From Artocarpus heterophyllus (Eukaryota; Streptophyta; Magnoliopsida; Rosales; Moraceae), in assembly GCA_025403435.1 (NCBI GenBank), contig CM046350.1, positions 25,855,661 through 25,919,660 of the forward strand: a DNA stretch of 64,000 nt. Reading direction: 5' to 3'. The notes beneath the pieces were generated by a model. That model did not search any database. It had not been told where the DNA came from and worked only from the letters and a program-made list of their open reading frames with translations. Of this stretch, positions 24,253-35,000 are shown piece after piece. The first letter of the stretch is position 1; each line of letters starts with the position of its first letter. Made by a program: the position numbers and the translations under genes.

Positions 24253-24859
24253 GGATCGGACTCTTTCTGCCAATCTTTCTGCCCTCTGCGTTTTTCCTTT
24301 TCGGGTTGCTTCCTCTGGACGAGAAGGGGAGCCAAGATAAGAAAGGAAAATTTGGGAAAAATTTGATAAAAGCGCTCTGTTTGCTCTTGGACGAGAAGAA
24401 GAAAATGTTTGGTTTTAGGGAGTTCAAACTCAACAACAAGGGCAAAAACAACGACAACTTATGGAGGCCGGACATTTTGAAATGGACCGGAAAAATGAGA
24501 GGACTTGGCAGGCTAAGATGGATAAATGAGGTGGATTAATAAGACCAAATGAGACACATATCATCACTTTTTTGGTGCCAAAAAAAAGTAGGTTATTTCT
24601 CCAATTAACTTTCTTCGGGGACTCTTTTATCAAATTTTCCCACCGTGGGGGAGAAAGTTGATCTTGATTCTCTGGCAAGAAATGAATCCTTTAGCTTTTC
24701 CAGCAAGGTCGCATTTATATTCCATAATCTTAAGCTTCTGTCTCGAAGCTTGAAGTTGGATTCCTATAAGACCGCGAATATTATCTCGGTTAAGTGCAAA
24801 ATTTTAGGCGTATTATTCACTTTCAAAGGTTAAAGTTAGAAGTGTTTACCTACTGATCA

Positions 24860-27187
24860 ATGGAAAGCCAGAGCGCCAGGTTAGCAAACTTCTTGCAGTT
24901 TTGCATAGACAAGAAAGCCCAACTTCCTGGAAAGCTTATTCATGCTTATATACTGCGCAATGGACTCATCTTCGATACTTTCCTCTCTAATCGTCTCATT
25001 GAACTGTATTCGAAGTGCAACAATATTTTTTATGCTCACCAAGTGTTTGAAAAAATTCCCAAGAAAGATGTGTTTTCTTGGAATGCCATTCTTGGCGCTC
25101 ATTGTAAAGCTGGGAATATGCGAGATGCTCATGAATTGTTTGTGAAAATGCCCGACAGGAATATCGTGTCATGGAATAATGTGATTAGTGCTTTGGTCCG
25201 AAATGGGTTGGAACGAAATGCATTGGACGTTTATGAGAGAATGCTTTTGGAAGGATTTATGCCTACCCGTTTCACGTTGGCAAGTGTGTTTAGCGCATAT
25301 GGATCATTGCTGGATGTTGAGCGTGGTCGGAGATGTCATGGTCTTGTTCTTAAGATTGGTCTTGAGAAGAATAAATATGCGAGCAATGCTTTACTGTCTA
25401 TGTATGCTAAGTGTGGTCTTATTAGTGATGCAGTTCAAGTTTTTGATGACATGTCTGAGCCTAATGAGGTCACTTTTACAGCTCTGATGAGTGGGTTAGC
25501 ACAGACAGATCGAGTCTTGGAGGCATTGCAGTTGTTTAGGTTAATGTTGAGGAAGGGGATTCACGTGGATACTGTCTCATTGTCGAGTATCATGGGTGTA
25601 TGTGCCAGAGGTGGGTTTAGAGAATTCAGTATTTTTGATCCACATGACAGATCTTGCTCTAATGTGAATGGGGAACAAGTACATTGTCTTAGTATTAAAC
25701 TTGGGTTTGAAGAAGATCTTCACTTGAATAATTCATTGCTTGATATGTACACGAAGAATAGGGACATAAATGCTGCTGAGAAGGTTTTTGCTAATTTACA
25801 TAATGCCAATGTCATATCTTGGAATGTTATGATAGCTGGGTATGGCCAAACATATCAGACCAGGAAAGCTCTAGAGTGTATGCAAAGAATGTGTCAGCTT
25901 GGCTTTGAGCCAGATGAGGTCACATATATTAATATGCTTGCAGCATGTGTCAAGTCGGGGGACGTAGAAACTGGTCGCCAAATGTTTGACAACATGTTGT
26001 CTCCAAGTGTTAGTTCATGGAATGCCATGCTATCTGGCTACTTTCAGAGTGGAAACCACAAGGAGGCAGTGAAGCTTTTCAGAGAGATGCAGTTTCGAAA
26101 TGTGCAGCCAGACCGAACTACTCTAGCTATTGCCCTCAGTTCGTGCGCAGGAATGGGATTTCTCGACGCTGGAAAACAGATCCATGCAGCCTCATTTAAG
26201 TCTCAATTTCATACTGACATATATGTGGCAAGTGGACTCATTGGCCTATATTCAAGGTGTGGGAAGACAGAATTGGCTGAGCAAGTATTCTACAATATGC
26301 CTCTACTGGATATTGTATGTTGGAATTCAATGATAGTGGGCTTTTCCCTTAATTCTCTAGACAAGGAAGCTTTCACTTTTTTTAAGCGGATGTGCCAATA
26401 TGGGATGTCTCCCTCGCACTTTTCTTATTCTACTGTACTGAGTTGTTGTGCAAAGCTCTCTTCTTCCTTTCAAGGGAAACAGGTTCATGCTTTGATAACA
26501 AAAGATGGATATACAAATGATGTCTTTGTTGGAAGTTCTCTCATCAATATGTATTGCAAATGTGGTAATATAGATGAGGCCCGTCAGTTTTTTAATACGA
26601 TGTCTATTAAAAATACTGTTACTTGGAATGAGATGATACACGGGTATGCACAAAACGGGTGTGGAGATGAGGCTGTTTCTCTTTACAAGGAAATGATTGC
26701 ATCAGGTGAGAAACCTGATGGTATAACTTTCGTTGCTGTGCTAACTGCTTGTAGTCACTCAGGACTGACTGATATAGGTATCGAGATATTCAACTCAATG
26801 GAGCAAGAACACGGAGTGGAACCTGTTTTAGATCATTATACTAGCATTATTGATTCTCTTGGACGAGCAGGTCGGTTTGAAGAAGCTGAAGTGCTTATAG
26901 ATAGAATGCCATATAAAGATGATCCAGTCATATGGGAAGTTTTGCTTAGTTCTTGTAGGCTTCATGATAATGTAACTTTAGCTAGGAGAGCAGCAGATGA
27001 GCTTTTCCGCTTAGCCCCAGATGATGCTACTCCATACGTGCTTCTGGGCAATATTTATTCTTCTTTAGGAAGATGGGATGATGCTAGAGCTGTAAGAGAT
27101 CTGATGAGTGATAAACAGGTTACGAAGGATCCTGGTTTTAGCTGGATTGAATATCAGAATGGGGATGCTAATCTTTATGGCCGGTGA
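24860..27187 (+). CDS. PLS-class pentatricopeptide repeat protein, E subgroup
   Basis: An intronless 775-residue protein. Tandem PPR motifs of alternating P, L and S type fill residues ~20-685; recurring signatures include LIELYSKCNN, DVFSWNAILGAHCKAGN, NIVSWNNVISALVRNG and VTWNEMIHGYAQNG. An E domain follows (about 686-763, VIWEVLLSSCRLH ... DPGFSWIE). The protein ends soon after, without a DYW domain. Such proteins bind organelle transcripts base by base and serve as specificity factors for C-to-U RNA editing, recruiting a DYW deaminase in trans. A targeting peptide is not obvious from the first 30 residues. From memory the closest Arabidopsis relative is At4g20770, of similar length. The frame is uninterrupted and codon use is ordinary, so it is likely functional. 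The start is the first ATG in frame after upstream stops. Confidence 0.95.
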   Translation: MESQSARLANFLQFCIDKKAQLPGKLIHAYILRNGLIFDTFLSNRLIELYSKCNNIFYAHQVFEKIPKKDVFSWNAILGAHCKAGNMRDAHELFVKMPDRNIVSWNNVISALVRNGLERNALDVYERMLLEGFMPTRFTLASVFSAYGSLLDVERGRRCHGLVLKIGLEKNKYASNALLSMYAKCGLISDAVQVFDDMSEPNEVTFTALMSGLAQTDRVLEALQLFRLMLRKGIHVDTVSLSSIMGVCARGGFREFSIFDPHDRSCSNVNGEQVHCLSIKLGFEEDLHLNNSLLDMYTKNRDINAAEKVFANLHNANVISWNVMIAGYGQTYQTRKALECMQRMCQLGFEPDEVTYINMLAACVKSGDVETGRQMFDNMLSPSVSSWNAMLSGYFQSGNHKEAVKLFREMQFRNVQPDRTTLAIALSSCAGMGFLDAGKQIHAASFKSQFHTDIYVASGLIGLYSRCGKTELAEQVFYNMPLLDIVCWNSMIVGFSLNSLDKEAFTFFKRMCQYGMSPSHFSYSTVLSCCAKLSSSFQGKQVHALITKDGYTNDVFVGSSLINMYCKCGNIDEARQFFNTMSIKNTVTWNEMIHGYAQNGCGDEAVSLYKEMIASGEKPDGITFVAVLTACSHSGLTDIGIEIFNSMEQEHGVEPVLDHYTSIIDSLGRAGRFEEAEVLIDRMPYKDDPVIWEVLLSSCRLHDNVTLARRAADELFRLAPDDATPYVLLGNIYSSLGRWDDARAVRDLMSDKQVTKDPGFSWIEYQNGDANLYGR

Positions 27188-27769
27188 TAGCTTTTGGATG
27201 GATGAAAATGAAGCTAAAGTTAGTGGTAGTCTTTAATATCATGATCAGGATGGAGGTGTCTGTTGTTGTTTGCCTGGCTCAACTGGCTTTGAAGGTATTA
27301 AGTATAGCTTCAAACACAATATATCCAATATGATTAATCGATTTTACGGATGCTTTGGAACTACAACGAGAGAGAACCTAAGCCTAAGCTTCATTTTGCT
27401 GGTCTAGGGCCCCTTGCCAGGTTAATATTTTTTGACAACTTGAGAACTTTGAGATTTTTCGAGAGTTATACGGCTTTTGCTAAAACGTCAAGTGAAAGGC
27501 CCACAGACAATTGAAGATTTTCATTTCTTCTCTTCCCCTTTTAAAGGGGTGTAATTGATTTGAGACGGCCAAGTACTACAAGTATTGAATATCCAAACAT
27601 GAGTTGAAAGTAAAGTTTATGGATTTTTTCTTTTTTCTGGCGATACATATACATACATGTGTGTGTAATGATCAAATATCGCCAAGACTGCTCATCAATT
27701 TCATTAGCTAAATGTATAAATGCCACGACTAACCCACCGTCCTATTATTTTTGCTGTATGAGGAGAAAA
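27188..27769. other. 3' flank of the PPR gene
   Basis: Presumed 3' untranslated region and spacer; no other gene seen. Confidence 0.5.
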
Positions 27770-28930
27770 TGGTGTGAAAGAAGCTATTTTGGACCAAGGG
27801 AGCCAGGGCCACAATACTAGAAAAGTTGGAGCCGTGGGACTGCAACGTATCAAAAACTCATTGCGGCGTTGGAAGCTGTTACAAGAAATTTCTTCGAGTT
27901 AAGCGTCACAGTGCCAGAAAATGGAGGCCGAGGCGTTGGTTCGCGTGTTTCTCAAAACTTTAAGTTGCAAATTTTCTGGCAAAGACTCTTTCATAAAAAA
28001 CTATAAATAGCTCCTCTTAAGGTTGTCTTAGACAGCTTTTTCGCATACTTGGGAAGAGGAGATTGGAGGCAGCTCAAGGCCAACCACATTCAAGACTTCT
28101 TCATTCTTTTTCTTCTCTTAAACTCTTTTAATTAGTTTTGCAATTGAATGTGGATAATATATTTATGATGATTTTTATGTTTTCAATTATAAATTAATTT
28201 TTCTTGCTAGTGCTGCTAGTGTAGCTAAGACAATAAATGTTTGAATTTTCCAATTTATTTTCTTCCAAAGATTGAATTTTCTCTAAGAGCTTTTTATTCA
28301 TGATTGTTTTTAATTTTACTATTCCTAATATGTTTAAATATTTGACCAATATTTGAATTATTTTGAAGATCTAGATTGAAATCTAAGAAGGAAATTTTTA
28401 GGAATAGCTTCTTGTATATTAACCGCAAGGTGCGTGAAAGATCAAGTGATAGTAGTGTGTCTTGCAGGTGCGATTAAGAGAAGCATAGATCATAAAGAGT
28501 TTTTAGGGTGGTGGAATTTACATCAAGTGATATTATATGCTAGAGATATTTTTAATATCATCCCAAGAAGGAATATTAAATAAATTAGGGTTTCTTGTTC
28601 TAGCACATGAATAATTGGCAATATTAGTTAATAGCTAAATTGAAATTGGATTTGTCTCGGTGAACATGTATGCTCTAATGCTCATAAAATATTGAATTTC
28701 TCATAATTTAGATTTTGTTTTATTTATTTGTGTTTCTAGTAGTCTTATTTATTTTTATAATTTCAATTTTAATATAGCTTGTCTAAATAAAATTAGGAAC
28801 ATTATAATCTCAGTTATTGTTAATATAATGTTTGTGGGCGTGATACTCTACTCTAAACTTTATTACTTGAGACAATTTCTACACTTACAAAAATACACAT
28901 CACGCGACTCAATGATAAAGTTTTTTACTT
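27770..28930 (+). repeat. Decayed Athila/Tat-type LTR
   Basis: It contains a promoter-like ACTATAAATAGCTCC near 28000 with a leader-like stretch. Near its right side is the block GATACTCTACT...TTTATTACTTGAGACAATTTCTACACTTAC (28840-28890), which resembles a conserved segment near the 3' end of LTRs in the Athila/Tat group. Boundaries and target duplication were not found. The intact Athila element starts about 100 bp downstream. Confidence 0.4.
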
Positions 28931-29033
28931 CTATAAGTGACTTCAATCCTTTAAGAATGCTAGCAATACTCTTCTTACTTTCTTTTACGCTCTCTACTTT
29001 CATTGAGCAACACGTAGAATCCACTTATATGAT

Positions 29034-31191
29034 TGATGAGACTGTAAAAGTGTACATTTTTTAAGGCTTAAATCATTTATTTATGCTTTTATTTCTCATT
29101 AAATCCTCTAATTAGTAGCATTTTGTGTTTATAAGTTTTTTTGTGTCTAAGTGTGTAAATATGTTTAAAAATGTTTTTAGTATGTTTTAATGTTTAATAG
29201 AATTTTTAGTAATTTTTAGAGTCATTTCGGTGTGTTAAATAAGAGTCTAGTCTGTAAATAGTTAAAATCGTAAAAGTAATGCGGTTGTTTTATTTTGAGT
29301 TTTAGTGTGTTTGATAGTGTGTTTTAAGTTTGTAAATATGTCTTATTATATTTTTAGCTAAAAATATTTCCCAGTCATAAAAATTATATCTGTGTCAAAC
29401 CGTAAGAGACTGAAAATTTTAGGAGTTTTTATTTATTTGTGTGTGTTTTAATGTAAAATAAATATTTTTAATATTTTTGTAAATATTATGTTTGTAAAAT
29501 AATTAATATTAGTGTGTTTGTGATTTTTAGATTTGAAATCTGGAGGAAAAACGGAGCAAAACGACACCAAAACGGATAAAATCAAACATCAAATGCATCA
29601 AAAAAATAGAGAAAATTTGAATTTAAATTAAAAGGGACACGTGGCGTAACAAGGACCGTCGTATCAACTGACAGATTGATCTCAGCAGTCGAAGAGAGAG
29701 GCGCGTGTCAACGCATCATCCGGTGCGTCAACAGAATCTTACAGTGTTGTCCACGTGTCGAGATATGATTGAAGTGTGCGTTACACGGGCCGACAAAGCT
29801 GCAGGTGAGGCAAGGGAGTCGTAGGCCGTGTCTGCTTGCGTGTGGGTGAGTCCACATGCAACTATTTTTCTAGCCGTTGGATGCGATGACCAAGACCAAT
29901 CTGACGGTCCAAAATTGCTGTCCCACGCGGCCCCACCTGGACCCATTTTCGCGCGTGTCTCCAGACCGTCGGATCGCGTCTTCAACGGCCCAGATCATCC
30001 CATAGTCGTGCCCCCAGCTGCCGAGAAGCACAGAATCTCAGCGAGATTCTCACGTAGTGAAGAAGGGCCAGCGCAAAGAAGAAAAGGAGGAGAAAAAGGA
30101 TCAATGATCCGAATTTGTCAACTTTCAACAGGAAAAAATAATAATTACATATGGCACACAATAACTTTTCAAGGCTATAAATAGCCTTGCATTGCCCTTT
30201 GAAGCAGCCACTCCTCAACGGGCCTTTGGCCCTCTTTTCTCTCTTTTCCTTTCTGTTGAGTTAGACTCAGCAGTATTTTTATAGGTAAAAAAATAATAAT
30301 AAAAAAATAATGCTTAAATTTGAGTAGAGAGTTTGGTGAGGCAGAGAGATGATCTTGTATGCATAGTATTTTGGTATAGATTTTGACTCTATATATTTGT
30401 GGTAATGCTTATATTTTTTTGGAATAAATTATATCTTTTTGTTTTCAATAATTATTGTTAATGCTGTTATGCTGTCAATTTTTACATAAATTCAATCATG
30501 CTTTCTTTATGTAATTTAATTGTGTTGCATAGTTAATATTAATAATAATGAAGTAATGCTTAATTTTATGGAATGTCTTTTACTGCAGTATGACTTGTTA
30601 TATTGTTGATTCTAGATATTTCATAAGATGAAGTGCTGCCGGAGTTAATGTAAAAATTTATTCCACTAAAATATATTAATTTTGATTTGTTATTATCTTT
30701 TCTATCATATAGTTATGTTAATTATAATTGAGTGACAGCTGTTATAATTTTCATAATTAGTGCACTAATAATTATTTTGCTAGTTTTTATAGGAAGACCC
30801 TTACTGCATTATGGCTTGTTATATTGTCAATTTAGGTTGACCTATATAATTAGTAAAATGTGCTTGCAATTAATGAGATAAGATATAATAAATCAAATGC
30901 CTTAGATATTTATTAATTAGAGTTAAAATTTCGTATCAATTGCAAAACATACAAGGGATTCTCAAAGCTTCCCCGTTTTAATTTTATGTTTTAAATTTTG
31001 AATTGAATAAAATAAAACCCACAAAAATATTTATCTCATTTTACACTTTGCTCTCAAAAAGTGCTTGTCTTTTTAAACGTTTATTTTTATCAATTTGTCG
31101 AGGTATAAATTTTCATCTCCCTGTGGATACGACAACTTTTCTATACTACAAACGCCCGTCGTTTAAAGAAAAACATTTTTGGACGTTACCA
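29034..31191 (+). repeat. 5' LTR of the Athila element
   Basis: 2158 bp, TGATGAG...GTTACCA. It is AT-rich except for a GC-rich block (about 29640-30090). In its first ~245 bp I count about 13 mismatches to the 3' LTR (roughly 5%), which dates the insertion as not recent. Confidence 0.95.
30176..30184 (+). promoter_or_regulatory. LTR TATA box
   Basis: TATAAATAG inside the palindrome AAGGCTATAAATAGCCTT. The identical site in the 3' LTR is at 38925-38933. Transcription would start about 30 bp downstream. Confidence 0.65.
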
Positions 31192-31197
31192 AAAATC

Positions 31198-31215
31198 TGG
31201 CGCCGTTGCCAGGGA
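31198..31215 (+). other. Primer-binding site (tRNA-Asp type)
   Basis: TGGCGCCGTTGCCAGGGA, six bases after the LTR end. It is complementary to the 3' end of plant tRNA-Asp with one mismatch (A for G at position 14), judged from memory of that tRNA. Confidence 0.8.
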
Positions 31216-32007
31216 GGTAGTGTTACTTTGTCAGATTGCTAAATTAAGCAGGAAACCAGGTAAGTACTTTGTCCTTATCTTGTAAATAGTGTAAATATTG
31301 TTATTTTAGTTTGATTATTTAATTAAGTAGGCTACTATTCACGAAGTTACTATTCATGCCACTATTCACACACTGTTTACTATTCATAAAAAATAAAAAT
31401 TAAAAAATCAGAAAAATTTTATTTTCTTTCCTTTTCTTTGTAAAATATTTATTTTGTTAGCTTTAGGTTTAGATTTAGGTTTTTGCCTTAGAAATAAAAC
31501 ATCATAAAATTTTAGAGTTAGGTTTTTCATAAAATAAATTGTGGTTTTGTGAAAAGTATCCTTTGAGGAAGTTCTGTTTGAATGCTGGTACTGGCTCGGA
31601 TATCATTCCCATAGCTGATTAATTTTGGAAACTTTTCCAACACCAGTCATTCTGGGAATGTTGCTCTGACTAAGAGATTGGTTTTTAAGGAGCCTTAGCC
31701 CCACCAATCTTTCTTGAGAACATCCTTAAAGTATATAATTCTCAAGATCTACAAAATAACTCAGGCGAGTACTTTTCATTCACTACTTTATTCTCCCTGA
31801 ATAACGAAAAGCTTAGCATTTGTCTTTATCCTTGTAAAAAATTAAAAGAAAAAAATTCAAAAATAAATAAAAAAAATTCACTAGGGTTAAGGATTCAAAC
31901 TTAATCGATTTGTTAAGGCTTTAGACTTAAGAAACCCTAGTGAACAATTGTCAAACTCTTTTTCGCATTCTTCATCTTCATCAACCACTCTTGCAAATTC
32001 GTTCGCA

Positions 32008-35000
32008 ATGGAGAATCTTGGTGAGAATCCTTAAAGAATGCTAATGAAAGATTTCATGCATCCGACTCGCACTTTAACTCCTTCATGTATTGTGTTTCCA
32101 TCAAATCTTCCACAACAAGATTTTAAGCCTGGCATGATTCAACTCTTACCAACCTTCTTTGGATTAGAAAGCGAAAATCCTTATGTTCATATTCGTGAAT
32201 TTGAAGAAGTTGTTGCCACTTTTCATAGCCACCCTGATATCGTTAATTCCATCAAATTGAAAATTTTCCCTTTCTCACTGAAAGATAAAGCTAAAAGTTG
32301 GCTTTATTCTTTAAGACCTCGATCCATTCAATCATGGAATGACATGACATCTGCTTTCTTCTACAAATACTTTCCATATCAAAAGACAAACAATCTCAAG
32401 AAACAAATTCTAACTTTCTCCCAAAACGATCATGAAAATTTCTACGAAGCATGAGAAAGATTCAAAGATTTGTTGAGTCAATGTCCTCACCATGGTTACG
32501 AGAATTGGCATCTTGTCAGCTTTTTCTACGAAGGACTCATAAGTTATGATTGCCAATATCTAAAAGTGATGTGCAATGGAAAATTTTTACACAAGGATCC
32601 TGAGGAGGCCAAGGAATTTCTTGATAAATTTGCTGAAAAAGTTCATTTATGGGCTAAATTAGATGTTTCTCACAAGTCAACTAAAGTTCATCAATTGAAG
32701 AAAGAGGATAGCTACAACCTTAGGGTTCAAGTTGAAAACCTCACAAGAGAATTAGAAATCCTCAAAGCAAAGAATGAGAAAGGAAGTCATGTAGTCATAA
32801 GAGCTGAACTACAAGGAACAAATTTTGTGAATGAAAGGTTTGACCTATAGTCACTGGACTGTCATGTTTATCAGGAAGTGATAGGAGAATATGAGAAACA
32901 ATGTAACACCTTAAAGACAAATCATAAGCCTTGTACTCCTTATCCCAAAATTTTCAATCCTGATGGAAGAAGCGACTTGAATTTCGACAGGAGGTATTCA
33001 AATCAAGACCAATCATTTGAAAATCAATGGAATGAAGAAGAAATGTACTCAGGAGAAAATGTTCCTCAACATGATTCACACTCGAGCAAATCTCTTGAAG
33101 AAACATTACAAGCATTCATTGAGATACAAAACAAGTCATGTGAGAAAATTGAAGCTGCTTTAACACAAATGACAAAAGAAATTTTGAAATTGAATGAAAA
33201 ATGTTCATCTCAAGCTCTGGTCATTTCTAAAGGACAAAGCATGATACAAACCTCTAACACTGAAGAGAAGGATGAAGAGGTTAGTCATGTTACTACTTGC
33301 AGTGGTAAATCATTGGAAAAATCAAACACCACAGATGCAAGGAAAAAGATGTTCCTCAAAGAGAAGAAGAAGAAGTGAATAAGTTTCCAGTAGAAGTCCC
33401 TTTTCGTCAAGCTCTTCAAGCTACTAGGAAAGTGCCGGAAAATTATGAACACATCTTGGAACATTTGAAGCAAGTTCGAATCGATCTTTCTCTTTTGTAA
33501 ATTCTCAAACAAGTGCCTGCTTATGCCAAAGTGATAAAAGATTTGTGCACTGTGAAAAGGAAACATCATGTCCCAAAGACTGCGTTCTTAACTGAGCAAC
33601 TAAGTGCAGCTCTTGAGCAAAGAGCACCGGTCAAGTGCAAAGATCCTGGATGTCCCACAATCACATGTTACATAGGAACCCATGAAATCACTCAAGCCTT
33701 GTTAGACTTAGGAGTGAGCGTCAATCTCATGCCCTATTCGATTTACTCGCAACTAGGCCTTGGAGAGATTAAGCCAACATCTGTGGTCTTGCAATTCACA
33801 GACCGATCCATAAAGAAACCACGAGGGATAGTTGAAGATGTTTTGTTACAAGTTGATAAGTTTTATTATCCCGTGGATTTTCTCATTTTAGACACTCAAA
33901 CTGAGGTGGATATAGAATCAAAAATTTCTATCATCCTCGGAAGACCTTTCTTAGCTATGGCTAATGCTCTCATCAATTGTCAAAATGGTCTCATGAAAAT
34001 CTCTTTTGAAAATATGACTCTTGAAGTGAATGTTTTCCACATTGGGAAGCAATTTCAAAGCAATAATGAGTGTTCTTACACTGAAATCATTGATGAAGCT
34101 GTTCATGAAGAATTTCAAAAGCAAACCGATGTGCTTGAAGAAATCTTCCAAAGTCCTAATCTTGAAAATCTTTCTCGAGGAAACACCACAAGGTTTACCT
34201 CTTATCCGCGGGATTGAACATCAAATCGACTTCACACCTGGAGCTACAATTCCAAACCGTTCCATCTGGCATAGTTCTTGGACACATTGTCTCTGAAAGA
34301 GGAATTGAAGTTGATCTAGCTAAAATTGAGCTTATTTCAAACTTGGCCACTCCAAAGACTGTTAGAGATGTTCGATCTTTTCTTGGACACGCTAGATTTT
34401 ATAGGAGGTTTATTCAAAATTTTTCAGCCATATCAAGACCATTGTGTAATCTCCTATTGAAAGATGCTGTGTTTGAATGGACAAAAGAATGTGAAGAATC
34501 TTTCCGAGCACTAATATCTAAATTAACTTTCGCACCTATCATGCAATCCCCTTATTGGAGTTTACCATTTGAAGTCATGTGTGATGCAAGCAATTATGCT
34601 GTAGGAGCCGTCTTAGGTCAACAAAGGGAAGGAAAATCTTTTGTAGTTTACTATGCAAGCAAAACCTTGAACAATGCTCAAATGAATTACTCAACCACTG
34701 AAAAGGAATTACTTGCTGTAGTATTTGCGCTTGATAAGTTTCGTTCATACCTAATCGGTTCACCCATCACTGTTTTCATTGATCATTTTACCCTTAAGTA
34801 TCTCTTTTCTAAAAAGGATGCTAAAGCTCGACTTATCAGGTGGATCCTTCTTCTGCAAGAGTTTGATTTGACTATCAAGGACAAGAAAGGAGTTGAGAAT
34901 GTGGTAGCTGACCACTTATCTCGTTTAGAAGTCAATGATTCTATCGATGGTTCACCAATTCATGATGAATTTCCTGATGAACATCTGTTCTCTGTTACCA

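Larger units (their letters stand above)
17904..24644 (+). mobile_element. MULE (Mutator-like) DNA transposon, decayed
   Basis: The candidate ends are imperfect inverted repeats of about 55 bp. The left begins GGCGGGACATTTGGATAAAT (17904). The right, read on the other strand from 24644, begins GGTGGGAAAATTTGATAAAA. Their agreement and position either side of a MULE transposase pseudogene support a single element of about 6.7 kb. No 9-bp target duplication could be found, so the exact boundaries are provisional. Confidence 0.5.

Noticed and set aside
23899..24539. Several overlapping open frames on both strands
   Set aside because: They come from a GC-richer tandem duplication; Pro/Ser- or Arg/Gly-rich text without domains, open in several frames at once.
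28828..29064. 78-residue open frame just before the Athila element
   Set aside because: Spans the old LTR end, the target site and the start of the new LTR, so it is a chance frame.
29828..30184. 118-residue open frame in the Athila 5' LTR, with a 159-residue relative in the 3' LTR (38454-38933)
   Set aside because: Repeated only because the LTR is repeated; no known domain, start codons differ between the two, and frames on the other strand are equally open because the block is GC-rich.
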